From Bdellovibrionales bacterium GWB1_55_8 (GTDB lineage Bacteria > Bdellovibrionota > UBA1018), in contig MEPR01000065.1 in assembly GCA_001769835.1 (NCBI GenBank), positions 236 through 34,583 of the forward strand: 34,348 bases of DNA, read 5' to 3'. How positions within the stretch are numbered: the stretch's first letter is position 1; every line of letters begins with the position of its first letter. Below, piece by piece: positions 33,518-34,348 of the stretch. The position numbers were made by a program, and so were the translations under genes. A model generated the notes under the pieces. The model had not been told where the DNA came from. It ran no database searches and saw only the letters and a list, made by a program, of their open reading frames with translations.

Positions 33518-33826
33518 ATGAAACTATTCATGATCGCCGGAACAATCGCGGCAACTTTATTCAGCGGTGCTGTCTTTGCGGCGACAAACGAACCCACCAC
33601 GCAACAGCGCAAGGAAATGGCTTCCCTGCACGAGAAGATGGCGGCTTGCCTTCGTTCCGATAAGACGATGACTGAATGTCGCACCGAAATGCAAAAGCAG
33701 TGTCAGACGGCCAAGGACAAGAACGCTTGCTCGATGGCCGGCATGGGACGCATGGGGCCCATGATGGGGGGGCAAATGGATCCCCATCGAGGACACAAAG
33801 GAATGAAGCCGCGGCGCGCGGGTTAA
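33518..33826 (+). CDS. Small Met/Cys-rich exported protein
   Basis: A 102-residue protein with a clear signal peptide (MKLFMIAGTIAATLFSGAVFA). The mature part has four cysteines in a helical region (ACLRSDK, TECRTEM, KQCQTAK and NACSM), then a Met/Gly/His-rich tail (GMGRMGPMMGGQMDPHRGHKGM) of the kind that binds copper(I) or silver(I). AGGAAAGGA lies before the ATG. It faces the large Met/His-rich gene, suggesting shared control of a metal-handling module. Its end overlaps the next gene by 4 bases on the other strand. Confidence 0.75.
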   Translation: MKLFMIAGTIAATLFSGAVFAATNEPTTQQRKEMASLHEKMAACLRSDKTMTECRTEMQKQCQTAKDKNACSMAGMGRMGPMMGGQMDPHRGHKGMKPRRAG

Positions 33827-34323
33827 CGGAGTTCGCAGACCAGCTTGTATTTGTAGTACGAAACACCGAGAAATCGCCCGCCCTCGGCGACTGCGATGTT
33901 TCTGACCTGTCCCTGACTTAACTGAAGCTCAAGTTTCATCTGAACGGTTGATTCGAACTGTGCTTCGCCCTTTTTCCGGGCAATCACCTGGACGGCATCA
34001 TCGCTGAAGCGGGATTTCACGACTCGAAAATAGGGGGACGTTTCACGAATCTGAAAGTCCACCATGCCGCCGACACCGACGGTCCCATCCGGCTGCACAA
34101 AGCTTTCGTCCACAAGATTGATTTCGAAAGAGGCATTGCCCAGGAAATCGTGCGACACGCTTGCGCTGCAAGGATGCCCCTCCGGGGTGCTTCCGGTATA
34201 GACCCCCGCCGGGAGGAGGTCCCTCAGGGATTGCGCTGGGTTTGTCTCAGCTGCCAAGCTGGCCGACGCGCCAGCGGTGATGAAGAAAAGCGAAACAAGC
34301 GTTTTAGAAAGAGTGTGATTCAT
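33823..34323 (-). CDS. Exported hypothetical protein
   Basis: A 166-residue protein with a signal peptide (LSKTLVSLFFITAGASASLA). The mature part has a YTGSTPEGHPCSASV start and a C-terminal VCEL cysteine that may pair with the first. Predicted strands dominate, so it is likely a small periplasmic beta protein. GAGG 5 bases before ATG 34323 fixes the start. It converges on the small Met/Cys-rich gene with a 4-base overlap. No family is recognised. Confidence 0.7.
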   Translation of the reverse strand: MNHTLSKTLVSLFFITAGASASLAAETNPAQSLRDLLPAGVYTGSTPEGHPCSASVSHDFLGNASFEINLVDESFVQPDGTVGVGGMVDFQIRETSPYFRVVKSRFSDDAVQVIARKKGEAQFESTVQMKLELQLSQGQVRNIAVAEGGRFLGVSYYKYKLVCELR

Positions 34324-34348
34324 AAAGACCTCAACGGGAAAATCTGAA

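Overview
The window reads as chromosomal DNA of a compact Gram-negative genome. Evidence for an outer membrane is a predicted outer-membrane barrel ending in Phe, a lipobox lipoprotein and many signal peptides. The mix of small exported proteins, a pilin-like protein with Cys/Gly motifs and a bacterial deoxyhypusine-synthase homologue would fit the Bdellovibrionota or another former 'Deltaproteobacteria' lineage. That placement is inference from gene flavour only; the window holds no rRNA or other marker gene. I see no tRNA, rRNA, CRISPR array, insertion sequence or prophage.

Region 1 (1-4665) is [NiFe]-hydrogenase maturation: the tail of hypF, then hypC, hypD, hypE and hypA in a tightly overlapped operon. 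A 6-phosphofructokinase gene follows behind a hairpin, and hypB lies on the opposite strand. The hydrogenase itself is outside the window. Region 2 (4781-10412) is stress and envelope functions: an MscS-type channel, a Host_attach/baeRF-like protein, a secreted protein with six BON domains, a DUF523 (TudS-like) protein, Fe superoxide dismutase and a YbhB-type PEBP protein. Region 3 (10442-11282) is an OsmC-family peroxidase gene facing an ArsR-family repressor across a perfect 12-bp inverted repeat. The repressor has the two cysteines expected of a SqrR/BigR-type persulfide sensor.

Region 4 (11330-16865) holds a cysteine-rich pilin-like protein and an SDR dehydrogenase. Opposite them is a four-gene, fully overlapped operon encoding an inactive ketosynthase-like subunit, an intact ketosynthase, an acyl carrier protein and an MBOAT-like membrane protein. 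This is the best candidate for an undescribed biosynthetic system. Region 5 (16840-21945) contains a small membrane protein, a secreted protein, a TPR protein coupled to a DbpA helicase, an exported HExxH protein and a MOT1-type molybdate/sulfate transporter. Region 6 (22006-24706) is an arsenic operon, arsR-acr3-arsCM, whose last gene fuses arsenate reductase to arsenite methyltransferase.

Region 7 (24781-27638) couples an ABC-F ATPase with a degenerate second nucleotide site to an RhlE-type helicase. Region 8 (27647-34323) is mostly exported or unknown proteins: an 8-cysteine mini-protein of 40 residues, an exported kinase-like protein, a lipoprotein, the deoxyhypusine-synthase homologue, an outer-membrane barrel, a large Met/His-rich exported protein and a small Met/Cys-rich exported protein.

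Across the window, all ten convergent gene pairs overlap or sit within 8 bp of each other, and I found no clear intrinsic terminators.
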